Source: Halocalculus aciditolerans (GTDB lineage Archaea; Halobacteriota; Halobacteria; Halobacteriales; Halobacteriaceae). Taken from it: a stretch of DNA of 64,000 nt. Of this stretch, positions 1 through 10,877 are shown piece after piece. Each line of letters starts with the position of its first letter. The stretch's first letter is position 1. The notes beneath the pieces were generated by a model. That model ran no database searches, was not told the origin of the DNA, and was given only the letters and a program-made list of their open reading frames with translations. Both the position numbers and the translations under genes were made by a program. Location: assembly GCF_014647475.1 (NCBI RefSeq), contig NZ_BMPG01000002.1:248001-312000 (forward strand), read 5' to 3'.

Positions 1-60
1 GGTCGCATCTCCGTCGATAACGGCGGGTTCACCTGTACCCACAGCGGGAGGTCGAACTGA
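1..60 (+). CDS. 3' end of an upstream gene (partial)
   Basis: An open frame runs from base 1 to a TGA at 58-60 and gives the last 19 residues of a protein whose start lies outside the window. The stop overlaps the ATG of the next gene (ATGA), so the two are probably co-transcribed and translationally coupled. In haloarchaea such tight overlaps are typical of clusters of small pilin-like secreted proteins, but the fragment is too short to assign to a family. Confidence 0.5.
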   Translation, partial: GRISVDNGGFTCTHSGRSN

Positions 61-1205
61 TGCGTGACCTGAGCGGCGGGGAGCGCGGGCAGGCGGTCGT
101 GGTGGGCGTCGTGGTGTTCCTCGGGTTCATCGTCGCGCTCGCCGCGCTCTATCAGCTGCAGGTGGTGCCGCTGCAGACGCTGCAGCACGAGTACGCACAC
201 GAGCAGGCGGTGGACGAGGACCTCACGGCGCTGAACGCGCAGCTAGTGCGGGCGGCGACGGAGGGGGAGCCGACGGCGACGACGGTGGCGGTCGGGCAGG
301 ACTACTCGTCGTCGCTGTTGTTCCGGACGCCGCCGCCGCTCTCCGGGCGGCTCACGGCGCAGTCCGCGGGGTCGGTGAGCGTCTCGAACGTCGACGTGAC
401 GGAGGAGGCGCGAAAATCGCCGGCGGGCAACGCGTACGGCCCGTACGAGACGAACACGGTGACGTACACGCCGCAGTACGTGCAGTATTCGAACGCGCCG
501 GACACCGTGCTGTCGGGCGGGCAGGTCCTCGACCGCTACCCGAACGGGGAGACCACGCGGGTGTCGGGGTCGTCGTTCGTGTCCGGGCGGCAGGTGACGC
601 TCGTGACGGTCACGGGCTCGCCGGGCGAGGCGGAGGGACTCCGACAGACGGTGACGGCGGTGCCGGCGAGCGCCGCGACGGACGCCGTTTCGGTGACGAA
701 CACGCCGGACGAGCGGGTGACGATTCGCGTGCCGACGGTGCGCTCGCAGGAAGCCTGGGACGCGACACTCGACGCCCAGACCGTGGCGAACGGCGGCCAC
801 GTCGTCTCCAAGACGGTTTCTGACGGCGTGTTGACGGTGGTGCTCGAACCGGGCGTGACGTACGACCTCCGGCTGGCGCGCGTCGACCTCGGCGGAGGCG
901 AGTCGGCGTCGGAGCCGGCGGTCGACGTCGGCGTCGTGTCCGGGGGCGCGCGGTCGGTGCCGCCGGGCGGGAGTCAACGCGTCGTCGTCGAAGCCTACGA
1001 CCGCTTCGGGAATCCCGTGAGCGGCGTTCGCATCGCCGCGAACACGCCCAGCGGCTGGCCGGGACGCGTGCGTTCGACCGACCGCCTCGGCGGGAGTCGA
1101 ACGGTCGCCGTGACGGGCGAAAACGGACGGGCGTCCTTCGTCGTGAAGTCGTCGGAGACCGACGTCGTGAACACGGGCTCGGTGACGTACACGGTTCAGT
1201 CCTGA
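60..1205 (+). CDS. Secreted pilin-like surface protein with C-terminal Ig-like domain
   Basis: A 381-residue protein with one hydrophobic segment at about residues 12-32, preceded by a short charged stretch containing RGQA. This is the layout of archaeal class III (prepilin-type) or signal-anchor sequences. The rest is a Ser/Thr/Val/Gly-rich extracellular region. The last ~90 residues (YDRFGNPVSGV, then GENGRASF) resemble a Big-1/invasin-type Ig-like domain. It starts inside the stop codon of the preceding gene. Its job is inferred to be a minor pilus subunit or surface-exposed protein; no enzymatic motif is visible. Membrane anchoring is well supported, the Ig-like assignment moderately so. 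Confidence 0.7.
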   Translation: MRDLSGGERGQAVVVGVVVFLGFIVALAALYQLQVVPLQTLQHEYAHEQAVDEDLTALNAQLVRAATEGEPTATTVAVGQDYSSSLLFRTPPPLSGRLTAQSAGSVSVSNVDVTEEARKSPAGNAYGPYETNTVTYTPQYVQYSNAPDTVLSGGQVLDRYPNGETTRVSGSSFVSGRQVTLVTVTGSPGEAEGLRQTVTAVPASAATDAVSVTNTPDERVTIRVPTVRSQEAWDATLDAQTVANGGHVVSKTVSDGVLTVVLEPGVTYDLRLARVDLGGGESASEPAVDVGVVSGGARSVPPGGSQRVVVEAYDRFGNPVSGVRIAANTPSGWPGRVRSTDRLGGSRTVAVTGENGRASFVVKSSETDVVNTGSVTYTVQS

Positions 1206-1278
1206 CGCGGCCACTCGGGCAGAACCACGGACTACCGGTCAGCGCGAGAAGCGGGACGGAGGAGACTTCCTGTGCGTG

Positions 1279-1899
1279 TTAGCTCTCGAGGTCGCGCCAC
1301 GCGCCCCAGAAGCGCTGGAAGGCGGTGAGGTGGCCGACGACGGCGAAGAGGCCGAGGAGCCAGGCGACGACGCTGACGCCGGCGACGGCGGGGACGACGA
1401 GGGAGAGGACGCCGACGGCACCGACGAGCGCGAGGCGGTCGGCGCGGCCGAGCAGGCCGCCGTACTGGCGTTCGAGGCCGACGGCCTGAATCTGCGTGCC
1501 GAGGTAGGAGGTCATGAGGACGCCGGTGACGGCGGCGAAGCCGAGGGCGTACTGGGCGATGCCGGCGGCGAGGCCGGCGAGGATGACGACGTCCGCGTAG
1601 CGGTCGAGGACGTGGTCGAGGAGGTCGCCGCCGGGGCTATCCGCTTCGAGTTCGCGGGCGAGCGCGCCGTCGAGGAGGTCGAGCCACCCATTAAGAAAGA
1701 CGAGGAGCGCGCCGAGCGCGTAGAACCAGACGTCGTCGCCGCCGGCGGGGCCGCCCCAGTAGAACGCGCCGCCGGCGGCGACGGCGAGGAGGAAGGCGAT
1801 GAAGCTCACGCCGTCGGGGGTGAGGCCGAGGCGGGCGCTCGCGGCGACGAACGGGCGGAGGAGGCGGGAGGCGAGCGGGCGGAACTGGTCGAGCGTCAT
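1279..1899 (-). CDS. CDP-alcohol phosphatidyltransferase family membrane enzyme
   Basis: A 206-residue polytopic membrane protein carrying the complete CDP-alcohol phosphotransferase signature: D74, D77-G78, A81-R82, G91, D95 and D99. These residues bind the metal and the CDP-linked lipid. In archaea the family makes polar lipid headgroups (for example archaetidylinositol phosphate or archaetidylglycerol phosphate) from CDP-archaeol at the inner membrane face. Which alcohol is used cannot be told from the sequence. The start ATG overlaps the stop of the adenylate kinase gene upstream (ATGA), so it is the last gene of a three-gene operon with hisC. Confidence 0.88.
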   Translation of the reverse strand: MTLDQFRPLASRLLRPFVAASARLGLTPDGVSFIAFLLAVAAGGAFYWGGPAGGDDVWFYALGALLVFLNGWLDLLDGALARELEADSPGGDLLDHVLDRYADVVILAGLAAGIAQYALGFAAVTGVLMTSYLGTQIQAVGLERQYGGLLGRADRLALVGAVGVLSLVVPAVAGVSVVAWLLGLFAVVGHLTAFQRFWGAWRDLES

Positions 1900-2402
1900 A
1901 GGTACCCCGTGAAGTCGACGTCGCCGGCGCTCGGCTCGCGTTCGCCCGCGACGACGGCGTCGATCTCTCGCGCAACGCCCTCCGGTGTCCGGTCGGTCGT
2001 GTCGACCTCGTAGACGTGCTCGCGGCCGTGGTTCTCGACGGCCTGAATCAGGACGCCGTCGAGCGCTTCGGACTCGGCGTTCTCGCGCGCTTTCGCTTCG
2101 GGTTCGCCGCGCTCCGAGAGGCGGTCTTCGAGCGCGGCGGGCTCGCAGCGGAGGACGACGACGACGTCGACGTCGAGGTAGTGTGCGAGGTGGGATTCGA
2201 CGAGCACGTCGTCCACGCCGTCGAGGTACTCCCGGACGGCGTCCACGTCGACGACGAGGCTATCGCGCGCCTCGTCGCGCTCCGTGTAGAGTTCTTCTTC
2301 CTTGATGACGTCGTTCAGGTGGACGACGTCGAGGGCCGTTTCGAGGTGTTCGGTCGCGGTGGTCTTGCCCGTGCCGGGCGTGCCGGTGACGGCGACTCTC
2401 AC
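1896..2402 (-). CDS. Archaeal AK6/Fap7-type adenylate kinase
   Basis: A 168-residue P-loop kinase. The Walker A motif GTPGTGKT lies at residues 7-14, immediately after a VRVAV beta strand, as in the archaeal adenylate kinase family related to eukaryotic AK6/Fap7. That family phosphorylates AMP and in eukaryotes also acts in small-subunit ribosome maturation. The start chosen is GTG at 2400-2402, whose GTGA overlaps the hisC stop. Longer upstream readings run through hisC in another frame and are not credible. The 3' end overlaps the next gene by 4 nt. Confidence 0.85.
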   Translation of the reverse strand: MRVAVTGTPGTGKTTATEHLETALDVVHLNDVIKEEELYTERDEARDSLVVDVDAVREYLDGVDDVLVESHLAHYLDVDVVVVLRCEPAALEDRLSERGEPEAKARENAESEALDGVLIQAVENHGREHVYEVDTTDRTPEGVAREIDAVVAGEREPSAGDVDFTGYL

Positions 2403-3517
2403 GCGGCCAGCACCTCGTTCAACGCGTCGACGGCGCGCTCGGTCTCCTCGCGCGTCCCGCAGGTGATGCGGACGCAGTCGTCGAGGCCGAAGCTCGTGCA
2501 GTCGCGGACGATGACGCCGCGGTGTTTGAGCGCCTCCGCGACACCGGCGGCGTCGCCGACCTCGACGAGGACGAAGTTCGCGTGGCTCTCGAACACCGGC
2601 GCGTCGAGTTCCGCTCGCATGTACTCGCGGGCCCACGCCGCCGTTTCGACGGTGGCCTCGCGGTGTTCCTCGTCGCCGAGCGCGGCGAGGCCGGCGGCGC
2701 AGGCGAGCGCCGACGCCGCGAACGGCGTGTTCACGCGAGCGTAGGCGTCCGCCCACGCCTCGGGGACGAGCCCGTAGCCGAGGCGGACGCCGGCGAGCCC
2801 GTAGACCTTCGAGAACGTCCGGAGCACGGCGACATCGTCGCGCTTCGCGCGACCGGCAGACGGCCGTGAGCCGTCGACGTCGTCCCGGTCGCGCACGAGG
2901 CCGAGCGCGCTCGGCGCGTCCGTGAACTCGCCGTAGGCTTCGTCCACGACGACGAGCGTCTCCTCGTCCGTCTCCTCGGCGATAGTCTCGACGTCGTCGA
3001 GGCTGAACCGCCCGCCCGTGGGGTTGTGCGGGCTGGTGAGGTGGACGACGCGCTCGCCGTCGTAGGCGTCGAGCACGCAGTCGGCGGTGAGGTCGAAGCC
3101 GTCGTCGCGCGGGATCTCGTACTCGGCGACGCCGCCGTGGTGGAAGCGACTGCTCATCCCGTAGTAGGAGAAGCCCGGCGTCGGCACGAGCACGTCGTCG
3201 CCGGGGGCGAGGGTCGCGCGGTGGAGGTAGTCGAGCACGCCGTCGCCGCCGTTCGCCAGCCAGACCTGCTCGTCCGCGACGCCCCACTCGTCGGCGAGCG
3301 CGGCGGTGAGGTCGGCGTGCGCCGCCGTCGGGTAGTGGTGGACGTCGCTCGCCGCGTCCTCCAGCGCCGCGATTGCGGCCGGCGACGGGCCGAGCGGGTT
3401 CTCGTTCGACGCGAGCTTCACGAACTCCGCCGGGTCGCGCCCCAGTTCGCGCGCGACCTCCTCGATCCCTCGGCCCGCCTGGTACTCGGCGTGGTCCGAG
3501 AGGTCCCGTGGTTGCAT
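2399..3517 (-). CDS. hisC: Histidinol-phosphate aminotransferase
   Basis: A 372-residue fold-type I PLP aminotransferase. SNENPLGPSP near residues 37-46 is the substrate-binding start typical of HisC. SPHNPTG lies at 162-168, the PLP-pyridine aspartate in VVDEAYGEF near 192, and the Schiff-base lysine is K237 in RTFSKVYGLAG, followed by RLGYG. It makes histidinol phosphate from imidazole-acetol phosphate in histidine biosynthesis. A short Arg/Asp-rich insertion sits at about residues 208-228. The ATG at 3517 was chosen because the HisC N-terminal homology begins there; an upstream ATG adds 13 unusual residues. First gene of the hisC-AK-phosphatidyltransferase operon. Confidence 0.93.
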   Translation of the reverse strand: MQPRDLSDHAEYQAGRGIEEVARELGRDPAEFVKLASNENPLGPSPAAIAALEDAASDVHHYPTAAHADLTAALADEWGVADEQVWLANGGDGVLDYLHRATLAPGDDVLVPTPGFSYYGMSSRFHHGGVAEYEIPRDDGFDLTADCVLDAYDGERVVHLTSPHNPTGGRFSLDDVETIAEETDEETLVVVDEAYGEFTDAPSALGLVRDRDDVDGSRPSAGRAKRDDVAVLRTFSKVYGLAGVRLGYGLVPEAWADAYARVNTPFAASALACAAGLAALGDEEHREATVETAAWAREYMRAELDAPVFESHANFVLVEVGDAAGVAEALKHRGVIVRDCTSFGLDDCVRITCGTREETERAVDALNEVLAA

Positions 3518-3605
3518 ATCCGTGGGAAGTCGCCGGCACGCAATAAGCGGTTCCACTGCCGGCGGCGACGACGCCCTGCCGCCTCACATAGATGCAAGGA
3601 GGAAG

Positions 3606-3625
3606 CCCACGGCTTCAGCCGTGGG
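3606..3625. repeat. Left-end hairpin of the IS element
   Basis: Perfect 8-bp stem CCCACGGC/GCCGTGGG with a TTCA loop, about 100 bp upstream of tnpB. It matches the right-end hairpin except for one compensatory base pair. Confidence 0.8.
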
Positions 3626-3693
3626 AAGAATCTGACAGTCCATTCTACCAACCACGAGCGATAGCAGTCCGACTCCCCCACGCCAATCATATA

Positions 3694-3702
3694 ATTTATA
3701 AA
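3694..3702 (+). promoter_or_regulatory. TATA box of tnpB
   Basis: ATTTATAAA lies in an A+T-rich stretch centred about 31 nt before the ATG at 3729. This spacing fits a leaderless haloarchaeal transcript and supports that start over the GTG at 3717. Confidence 0.6.
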
Positions 3703-3728
3703 ACGCTGCTCTATACGTGAAGTTACAG

Positions 3729-5948
<2,220 letters not shown>

Positions 5949-6021
5949 ACCGGGCGTTCGCCCGGGACGCCCAAGAGCGGTTCGGCGGTTTTTAGACGCT
6001 GGCTGGTCCACGCTCTCGCGT

Positions 6022-6471
6022 ATGAACATCCCCTATGTGCTGGCCGTCGTCGTCCACCTCGGGTTCGCCGGGCTCTGGGCCGGCGGCGTCGCGTTCGCCG
6101 CGTGGGCCGTCCTCCCGTCCGCGCTCCGCGGCGACATCGACCCGCAGCCGCTCGCCGCGATTACGAACAAGCTCAGCACGCTCACGCGCGTCAGCGCCGT
6201 CCTCCTCTTGCTCTCCGGCGGCTACATGGCCGTCTTCATCGGCGGCGACGCCTTCCGCGGCACCACGAGGGGAATCCTCGTCGGCCTCATGGTCGTCCTC
6301 TGGCTCGCCCTCACCGGGCTCAGCGAGATGGCGTGCTCGCGCCTCCGCGACGGCACCGACCTCGATAAGGTCCGCGCACCCGCGCGAGAGGCGAAAACCC
6401 GCCTCCAGGCCGCCGCCGTTCTCGCCGTCGCCCTCCTCGTCCTCGGCGGCGTCCTCGCCACCGGCGTCTGA
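6022..6471 (+). CDS. Small polytopic membrane protein, CopD-like
   Basis: A 149-residue protein with about four hydrophobic segments. It opens with VVHLGFAGLWAGGVAF, a His-containing first helix also seen in CopD/DUF2269-like integral membrane proteins of haloarchaea. The middle has RVSAVLLLLSGGYMAVF and a short cytoplasmic Arg/Asp-rich loop before the last helix. A role in copper or heme-linked membrane chemistry is only a possibility. ATG at 6022 directly follows the divergent dehydrogenase promoter region. Confidence 0.65.
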   Translation: MNIPYVLAVVVHLGFAGLWAGGVAFAAWAVLPSALRGDIDPQPLAAITNKLSTLTRVSAVLLLLSGGYMAVFIGGDAFRGTTRGILVGLMVVLWLALTGLSEMACSRLRDGTDLDKVRAPAREAKTRLQAAAVLAVALLVLGGVLATGV

Positions 6472-6558
6472 CCGAACCGACGCGTCCGCGGCGTCGAGCC
6501 GTTCCGCTGACAGCTCGCCACCGGACTTTTCACGCGGGCGAGCGACTCACTGGCCGCT

Positions 6559-6912
6559 ATGGCAACCATCACGAGTTCCGTCGTCCTCTTCGTCATCGGC
6601 CTGCTCGTCGGCGGGTTCGGCGTCTACGTCGGCGCGCGCTTCATCACCGGCACCGACGACTACACGCGCGCCCTCGTCACCGCCGCCGTCGGCGCGCTCG
6701 CCTGGGCGGTCTTCTCCTGGGTCCCCGTCGTCGGCGGCCTCCTCGCGCTCGTCGCGTACGTCTGGGTCATCAAGTGGCGGTACGCGGGCGGCTGGGTGAA
6801 CGCCGCGCTCATCGCGCTCGTCGCTTGGATTGCGACTGTCGTCGTCGTCTTCGTCCTCAGCGCCGTCGCGCCCGGGCTCGTCGGCGACGTCGTCGGCGTC
6901 CCCGGCGTCTGA
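6559..6912 (+). CDS. Hypothetical membrane protein, 117 aa
   Basis: Nearly the whole chain is hydrophobic, with about four transmembrane helices (TSSVVLFVIGLLVGGFG at the start, then AVGALAWAVFSWVPVVGG, ALVAYVWVIKW and a C-terminal helix). Small conserved membrane proteins of this kind are common in haloarchaea and usually have no known role. Codon use matches its neighbours. It lies on the same strand as the CopD-like gene with an 87-nt gap, so co-transcription is possible. Confidence 0.7.
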   Translation: MATITSSVVLFVIGLLVGGFGVYVGARFITGTDDYTRALVTAAVGALAWAVFSWVPVVGGLLALVAYVWVIKWRYAGGWVNAALIALVAWIATVVVVFVLSAVAPGLVGDVVGVPGV

Positions 6913-6976
6913 GCCGACCGACCCCTGCGGCGCAGCAGTCGTTCCGAGAGAAGTGGAAGAAACCGAGCGCGTCGCG

Positions 6977-8569
6977 CTACTCGTCGCCCTCGTTCTTCGT
7001 GTTCCGGTTCTGCGAGGAGATGAGCGTGTCCCCTTCGGCGTTGATTTCGTCGGCTTCGCGGGCGTGCTTGCGGGCGACGCGGTAGGCGGCGAAGAGGATG
7101 ACGAGGAGGAAGAGCGTGAAGGGGAGAGCGAGCGTCGGCGAGAGCGCCTGGATCGCCTCGAACTCGCTAATCTGGAGGGACATCATCCCGAAGAACGCGA
7201 GGAGGCCGCCCCACCACGCGCGGTTGATGGCGTTCGGGTTCTCGTCGCCGAGCGTGATGGCGGAAATCATGAAGACCGCGGAGTCGAGGGAGGTGATGAT
7301 GTAGCCGGTGATGACGAGGACGAACAGGACGGCGAGCACGTTCCCGAGCGGCGTGATGGTGAGCGCGCGGGCGATGGCGGCGGGCGTGCCGCCGGCCGCG
7401 TAGGCGGCGCTCACGGGCTCGAAGTTCCCGGGGGCGAGCACCCAGCCGCCGATGAGGGAGTGTTGAATCCACGTGAGGAACGTCGGGACGAGCACGAGGA
7501 TGACGAACATCTCGCGGATGGTGCGGCCCTTGGAGACGCGGGCGACGAAGCTCCCGACGAAGATACTCCACGCGGCCCACCACGCCCACCAGAAGCCCGT
7601 CCAGTTCGCGGCCCAGTGGCCCGTCGCCGTGGGACCGGTGTAGAGCATCAGGCGGAACATGTTGCTGAGCCAGACGCCGGTCGCGTCGAGCGCGAGCTGG
7701 AAGGTGAAGAGCGTCGGGCCGACGACGACGAGCACCGCCATCGAGACGCCGATGAGGTACATCGTCGCGCGGGCGGCGTTCCGGATGCCCTTCCGGAGGC
7801 CGAGCCAGACGTCGGCGAGGAAGACGACACCGATGACGGCGAACACCCCGTACGTGAGGAAGTTCGCTTTCAGGCCGAAGGTCTGCCCGAGGATGGACGC
7901 CATCGTCTGCGCGCTGAACCCGAGCGTCGTCGCGATGCCGCCGATGGTCGCGACGATGGCGGCGAGGTCCACGATCCAGTAGAGACCGGGAATCCGGTCC
8001 TCGTCGACGAGGCCCGTGAGCATGCTCGAAATCTTGTACTCGCCCACGCCGTGCGTGTAGACGATGATGCCGAACGCAATGGAGACGGGCAGATACCACA
8101 TCGCGAGCCCGGGGAAGACCTCGTGGATGAACATGAAGGCGAGCGCGAGCGACTTCATCGACGCGCCGTCCACGGGCACCGGCGACGGCGGCGGGTTCTG
8201 CACGATGGAGACGGGTTCGCCGACGCCCCAGATGAGGATGGACGCCCCGAACCCGACGGTGAAGACCATCGAGAGCCAGGAGAACACGTCGAACTCCGGC
8301 TCCGCGTTCGGCCCCCCGATGCGCAGGCGGCCGTACCGCGAGAACGTCAACAGGATGACGATGATGAGCAGGACGAACCCGAGGAGGATGAACCACCAGC
8401 CGAAGTACCGGAGCGTCCAGTCGAACGCGCCGTTCAGGATACTCGTGAGCGCCGCCGGTCGCGCGAACCCGAACCCGGCGAGCGCGAGCATCGCCGCCAT
8501 CGACACGAGGAACAACGCACGCTCCGGCCACGACGCCTCACCCAACCCGAAGACGCTCCATCCCTTCAT
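6977..8569 (-). CDS. BCCT-family betaine/choline/carnitine transporter
   Basis: A 530-residue protein with about 12 transmembrane helices. The tryptophan-rich BCCT signature is clear (NWTGFWWAWWAAWSIFVGSF, then RVSKGRTIREM), as is the glycine-rich unwound helix region GFGASILIWGVGEPV. BCCT carriers bring in compatible solutes with Na+ or H+, which suits osmotic adaptation in a halophile. The C-terminal tail is charged (NAEGDTLISSQNRNTKNEGDE end region). The start at 8569 gives MKGWSVFGLG; a longer frame upstream reads Arg-rich non-conserved sequence. Directional substrate specificity cannot be read from sequence. Confidence 0.92.
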   Translation of the reverse strand: MKGWSVFGLGEASWPERALFLVSMAAMLALAGFGFARPAALTSILNGAFDWTLRYFGWWFILLGFVLLIIVILLTFSRYGRLRIGGPNAEPEFDVFSWLSMVFTVGFGASILIWGVGEPVSIVQNPPPSPVPVDGASMKSLALAFMFIHEVFPGLAMWYLPVSIAFGIIVYTHGVGEYKISSMLTGLVDEDRIPGLYWIVDLAAIVATIGGIATTLGFSAQTMASILGQTFGLKANFLTYGVFAVIGVVFLADVWLGLRKGIRNAARATMYLIGVSMAVLVVVGPTLFTFQLALDATGVWLSNMFRLMLYTGPTATGHWAANWTGFWWAWWAAWSIFVGSFVARVSKGRTIREMFVILVLVPTFLTWIQHSLIGGWVLAPGNFEPVSAAYAAGGTPAAIARALTITPLGNVLAVLFVLVITGYIITSLDSAVFMISAITLGDENPNAINRAWWGGLLAFFGMMSLQISEFEAIQALSPTLALPFTLFLLVILFAAYRVARKHAREADEINAEGDTLISSQNRNTKNEGDE

Positions 8570-8818
8570 ACGTGACTCCGGGGGGACCGCGGCAGTCGGT
8601 TGGCGAAGCCGTCCACATCGCCGTCGCTCACGGCGTGAGAGTGCAACATCACGGAAGTACCCGAAGCGCAACACTCCGCCACTGAAAAGCCCTACGTGTC
8701 GGAGTCGAAACCCGCGGCGCGCGGCCCGCTCCGACGCCCGAAAACCGGCGCTTCTCGCCGCATCATTCGACTCTGCGTCTCGCTACGCGCCGACTCACGA
8801 GCCTCCTCGCAGTCCCCA

Positions 8819-8952
8819 CTCCCTCGCTAGCGCTCACTCGCTCCGAACCACGTCGTGCTCCCGTGTCGCTCCCTACCGGTCGCTCCCGCTCGCCTATCCC
8901 GTGGTTCTCGCTCCCTCGCTAGCGCTCACTCGCTCCGAACCACGTCGTGCTC
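8819..8952. repeat. 42-bp perfect direct repeat in intergenic DNA (two copies)
   Basis: The same 42 bases occur at 8819-8860 and 8911-8952, beginning CTCCCTCGCTAGCGCTCACT and ending CACGTCGTGCTC, separated by 50 bp. They lie between the BCCT gene start (8569) and the 3' end of the FAH-family gene. The rest of 8570-8985 contains no convincing gene. Confidence 0.85.
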
Positions 8953-8985
8953 GCGGCTATCGCCGCTCGCACAGCGGCGTTGCTC

Positions 8986-9732
8986 TCAGTCGCGTCGCTC
9001 CTTCCGAGCCACGTCGTGTTCCAGCGTGCCGACCCCCTCCACGGTCACTTCGACGTGGTCGCCGTCTTCGAGCGGCGCGACGCCCTCGGGCGTTCCCGTG
9101 ATGATGACGTCGCCGGGTTCGAGCGTGAGGTACTGCGTGATTTCCTCGATGAGCTCGGGGACGGAGAAGATGAAGTGCTCGATGCTGGAGGACTGGCGGA
9201 GTTCGCCGTTCACGCGGAGTTCGATGTCGGCGTCGTCGGGGACGTGCTCGGGGTCGGCCACGACGGGACCGAAGGGGAGCGCGCCGTCGAACGCCTTTCC
9301 GCGGATCCAGTTCTGCTCTTTTCGCTGGTCGTCGCGGTTCGAGACGTCGTTCGCGACGGTGTAGCCGGCGACGTAGTCCATCGCGTCCGCGGCGTCGACG
9401 TTCCGCGCCTGCGTCCCGATGACGACGCCGAGTTCGGACTCGTGTTCCACCTGCTCTTTCCCGGCGGGCAGTTCGACGGTGTCGCCGTGCGCAGCGTACG
9501 TGTTCGGCGGCTTGAGGAAGAGGAGCGGGCGGTCGGGGACGTCGTTTCCCATCTCCTCGGCGTGCTTCGCGTAGTTCCGGCCGACAGCAATAACTTTCGA
9601 CGGCTCGACCGGCGTCAGAATCTCGACCTCGCTCGGGTCGTAGGTGCGGCCGGCCGCGCGGAGTTCGTCGTCGTCGGTCCACTCGCCTTCGCGCACTGCG
9701 CCCGCGGGGTCTCGGAATCGAACGTGTCGCAT
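8986..9732 (-). CDS. Fumarylacetoacetate hydrolase-family enzyme
   Basis: A 248-residue FAH-superfamily protein with an N-terminal linker domain followed by the catalytic core. The core motif is VGRNYAKHAEEMG, then LFLKPPNTYAAHGD, the metal ligands in EHESELGVVIG and DVSNRDDQ, and the C-terminal PGDVIITGTPEGVAPLEDGD. Members hydrolyse or isomerise/decarboxylate C-C bonds in 2-oxo acid substrates, for example in aromatic catabolism (HpcE type) or acylpyruvate hydrolysis. No aromatic-catabolism genes are nearby, so the substrate is open. Confidence 0.9.
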   Translation of the reverse strand: MRHVRFRDPAGAVREGEWTDDDELRAAGRTYDPSEVEILTPVEPSKVIAVGRNYAKHAEEMGNDVPDRPLLFLKPPNTYAAHGDTVELPAGKEQVEHESELGVVIGTQARNVDAADAMDYVAGYTVANDVSNRDDQRKEQNWIRGKAFDGALPFGPVVADPEHVPDDADIELRVNGELRQSSSIEHFIFSVPELIEEITQYLTLEPGDVIITGTPEGVAPLEDGDHVEVTVEGVGTLEHDVARKERRD

Positions 9733-9794
9733 ACGCTCACTCCCCGCGCCCCGGGGCTAAGGGTTGCGGAAACGGCAATCCGGTGGCGTGACGC

Positions 9795-10778
9795 CTACCA
9801 GCGCTGGTGGACGTGTTCTTCGACGTACTTCTCGTAGACGTCGCGGGCCGCGCCGTGCGCTTCGTGCGTGAGCGGCGCGTGGTCGGCGGCGAGGACGTTG
9901 TCCCGGATGTGCGCCGGCGACGTCGAGCCGGGGATGACCGTGGTGACGCCGGGGTGGTCGAGAATCCACCGGAGCGAGAACTGCGCGAGCGAGAGGTCGT
10001 CGGGGGCCGCCTCGGCGAGTTCGTCCGCCGCGTGCGCGCCGACGTCCTGGGGGACGCCCGCGAACGTCTCGCCGACGTCGAAGGCGTCGCCCTCACGGTT
10101 GAAGTTCCGGTGGTCGTTCTCCGGGAAGTCCGTCTCGGCGTCGACCGCGCCGGTGAGGAGGCCCGAGGCGAGCGGGACGCGAACGATGACGCCGACGTCC
10201 CGCGCCGCCGCGACGTCGAGGAACTCCTCCGCGGGTCGCTGCCGGAACGGATTGAAGATTATCTGGACCGTCTCGACGCCCGGATACTCCACGGCCTTCA
10301 GGCCTTCCTCGACGCGTTCGACGCTCACGCCGTAGTTCGCGAGCTTCCCGTCGGCGCGCAGGTCGTCGAGCGCGTCGAACGTCTCCGGCTGGTAGTAGAC
10401 GTCCGTCGGCGGGCAGTGCAACTGGAGGAGGTCGAGTTCGTCCACGCCGAGGTTCTCCCGGGAGCGGTCGACGAACCGTTCGAGATTTTCCTTCGTGTAC
10501 CGGTCGGCGTCGTGCGGGTCGAGGCGGCGGCCGGCCTTCGTCGCCACCACGGGCTCCTCGTCGCGCTCGTCGAGGACTTCGCGGATGAGGCGCTCGCTCC
10601 GCCCGTCGCCGTAGACGTCGGCGGTGTCGAGGAAGTTCACGCCGGCGTCGAGCGCCGCGTGAACGGCCTCCTTCCCGGTCGCTTCGCTGACGTCGCCCCA
10701 CTCCGCGCCGATCTCCCACGTTCCGAGGCCGACCTCGGTCACGTCGAAGCCGGTGCGGCCGAGCGGTCGCGTATCCAT
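9795..10778 (-). CDS. Aldo/keto reductase
   Basis: A 327-residue (alpha/beta)8 oxidoreductase. The catalytic tetrad is visible: Asp in NFLDTADVYGDG (about residue 51) with Tyr five residues later, Lys in VVATKAG (about 84) and His in LLQLHCPP (about 121). The C-terminal NADP-binding region contains LDHPGVTTVIPGSTSPAHI. It belongs to the general YajO/PhlB-like group; no specific substrate can be named. It ends 62 nt downstream of the FAH gene start on the same strand and is probably transcribed just ahead of it. Confidence 0.9.
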   Translation of the reverse strand: MDTRPLGRTGFDVTEVGLGTWEIGAEWGDVSEATGKEAVHAALDAGVNFLDTADVYGDGRSERLIREVLDERDEEPVVATKAGRRLDPHDADRYTKENLERFVDRSRENLGVDELDLLQLHCPPTDVYYQPETFDALDDLRADGKLANYGVSVERVEEGLKAVEYPGVETVQIIFNPFRQRPAEEFLDVAAARDVGVIVRVPLASGLLTGAVDAETDFPENDHRNFNREGDAFDVGETFAGVPQDVGAHAADELAEAAPDDLSLAQFSLRWILDHPGVTTVIPGSTSPAHIRDNVLAADHAPLTHEAHGAARDVYEKYVEEHVHQRW

Positions 10779-10877
10779 GTTCGGACTTCTGCCGTCACCG
10801 GGAAGTGGGTTCGGGAACCGGCACGCGTCGTTCGGCCTGAACGTTTTAAGTCGATGTCGTGAGTAGTCTCACCCGCA

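Noticed and set aside
6830-8575. 581-codon plus-strand frame across the BCCT gene
   Set aside because: Low-complexity Glu/Asp/Arg sequence opposite a well-defined transporter; an antisense shadow.
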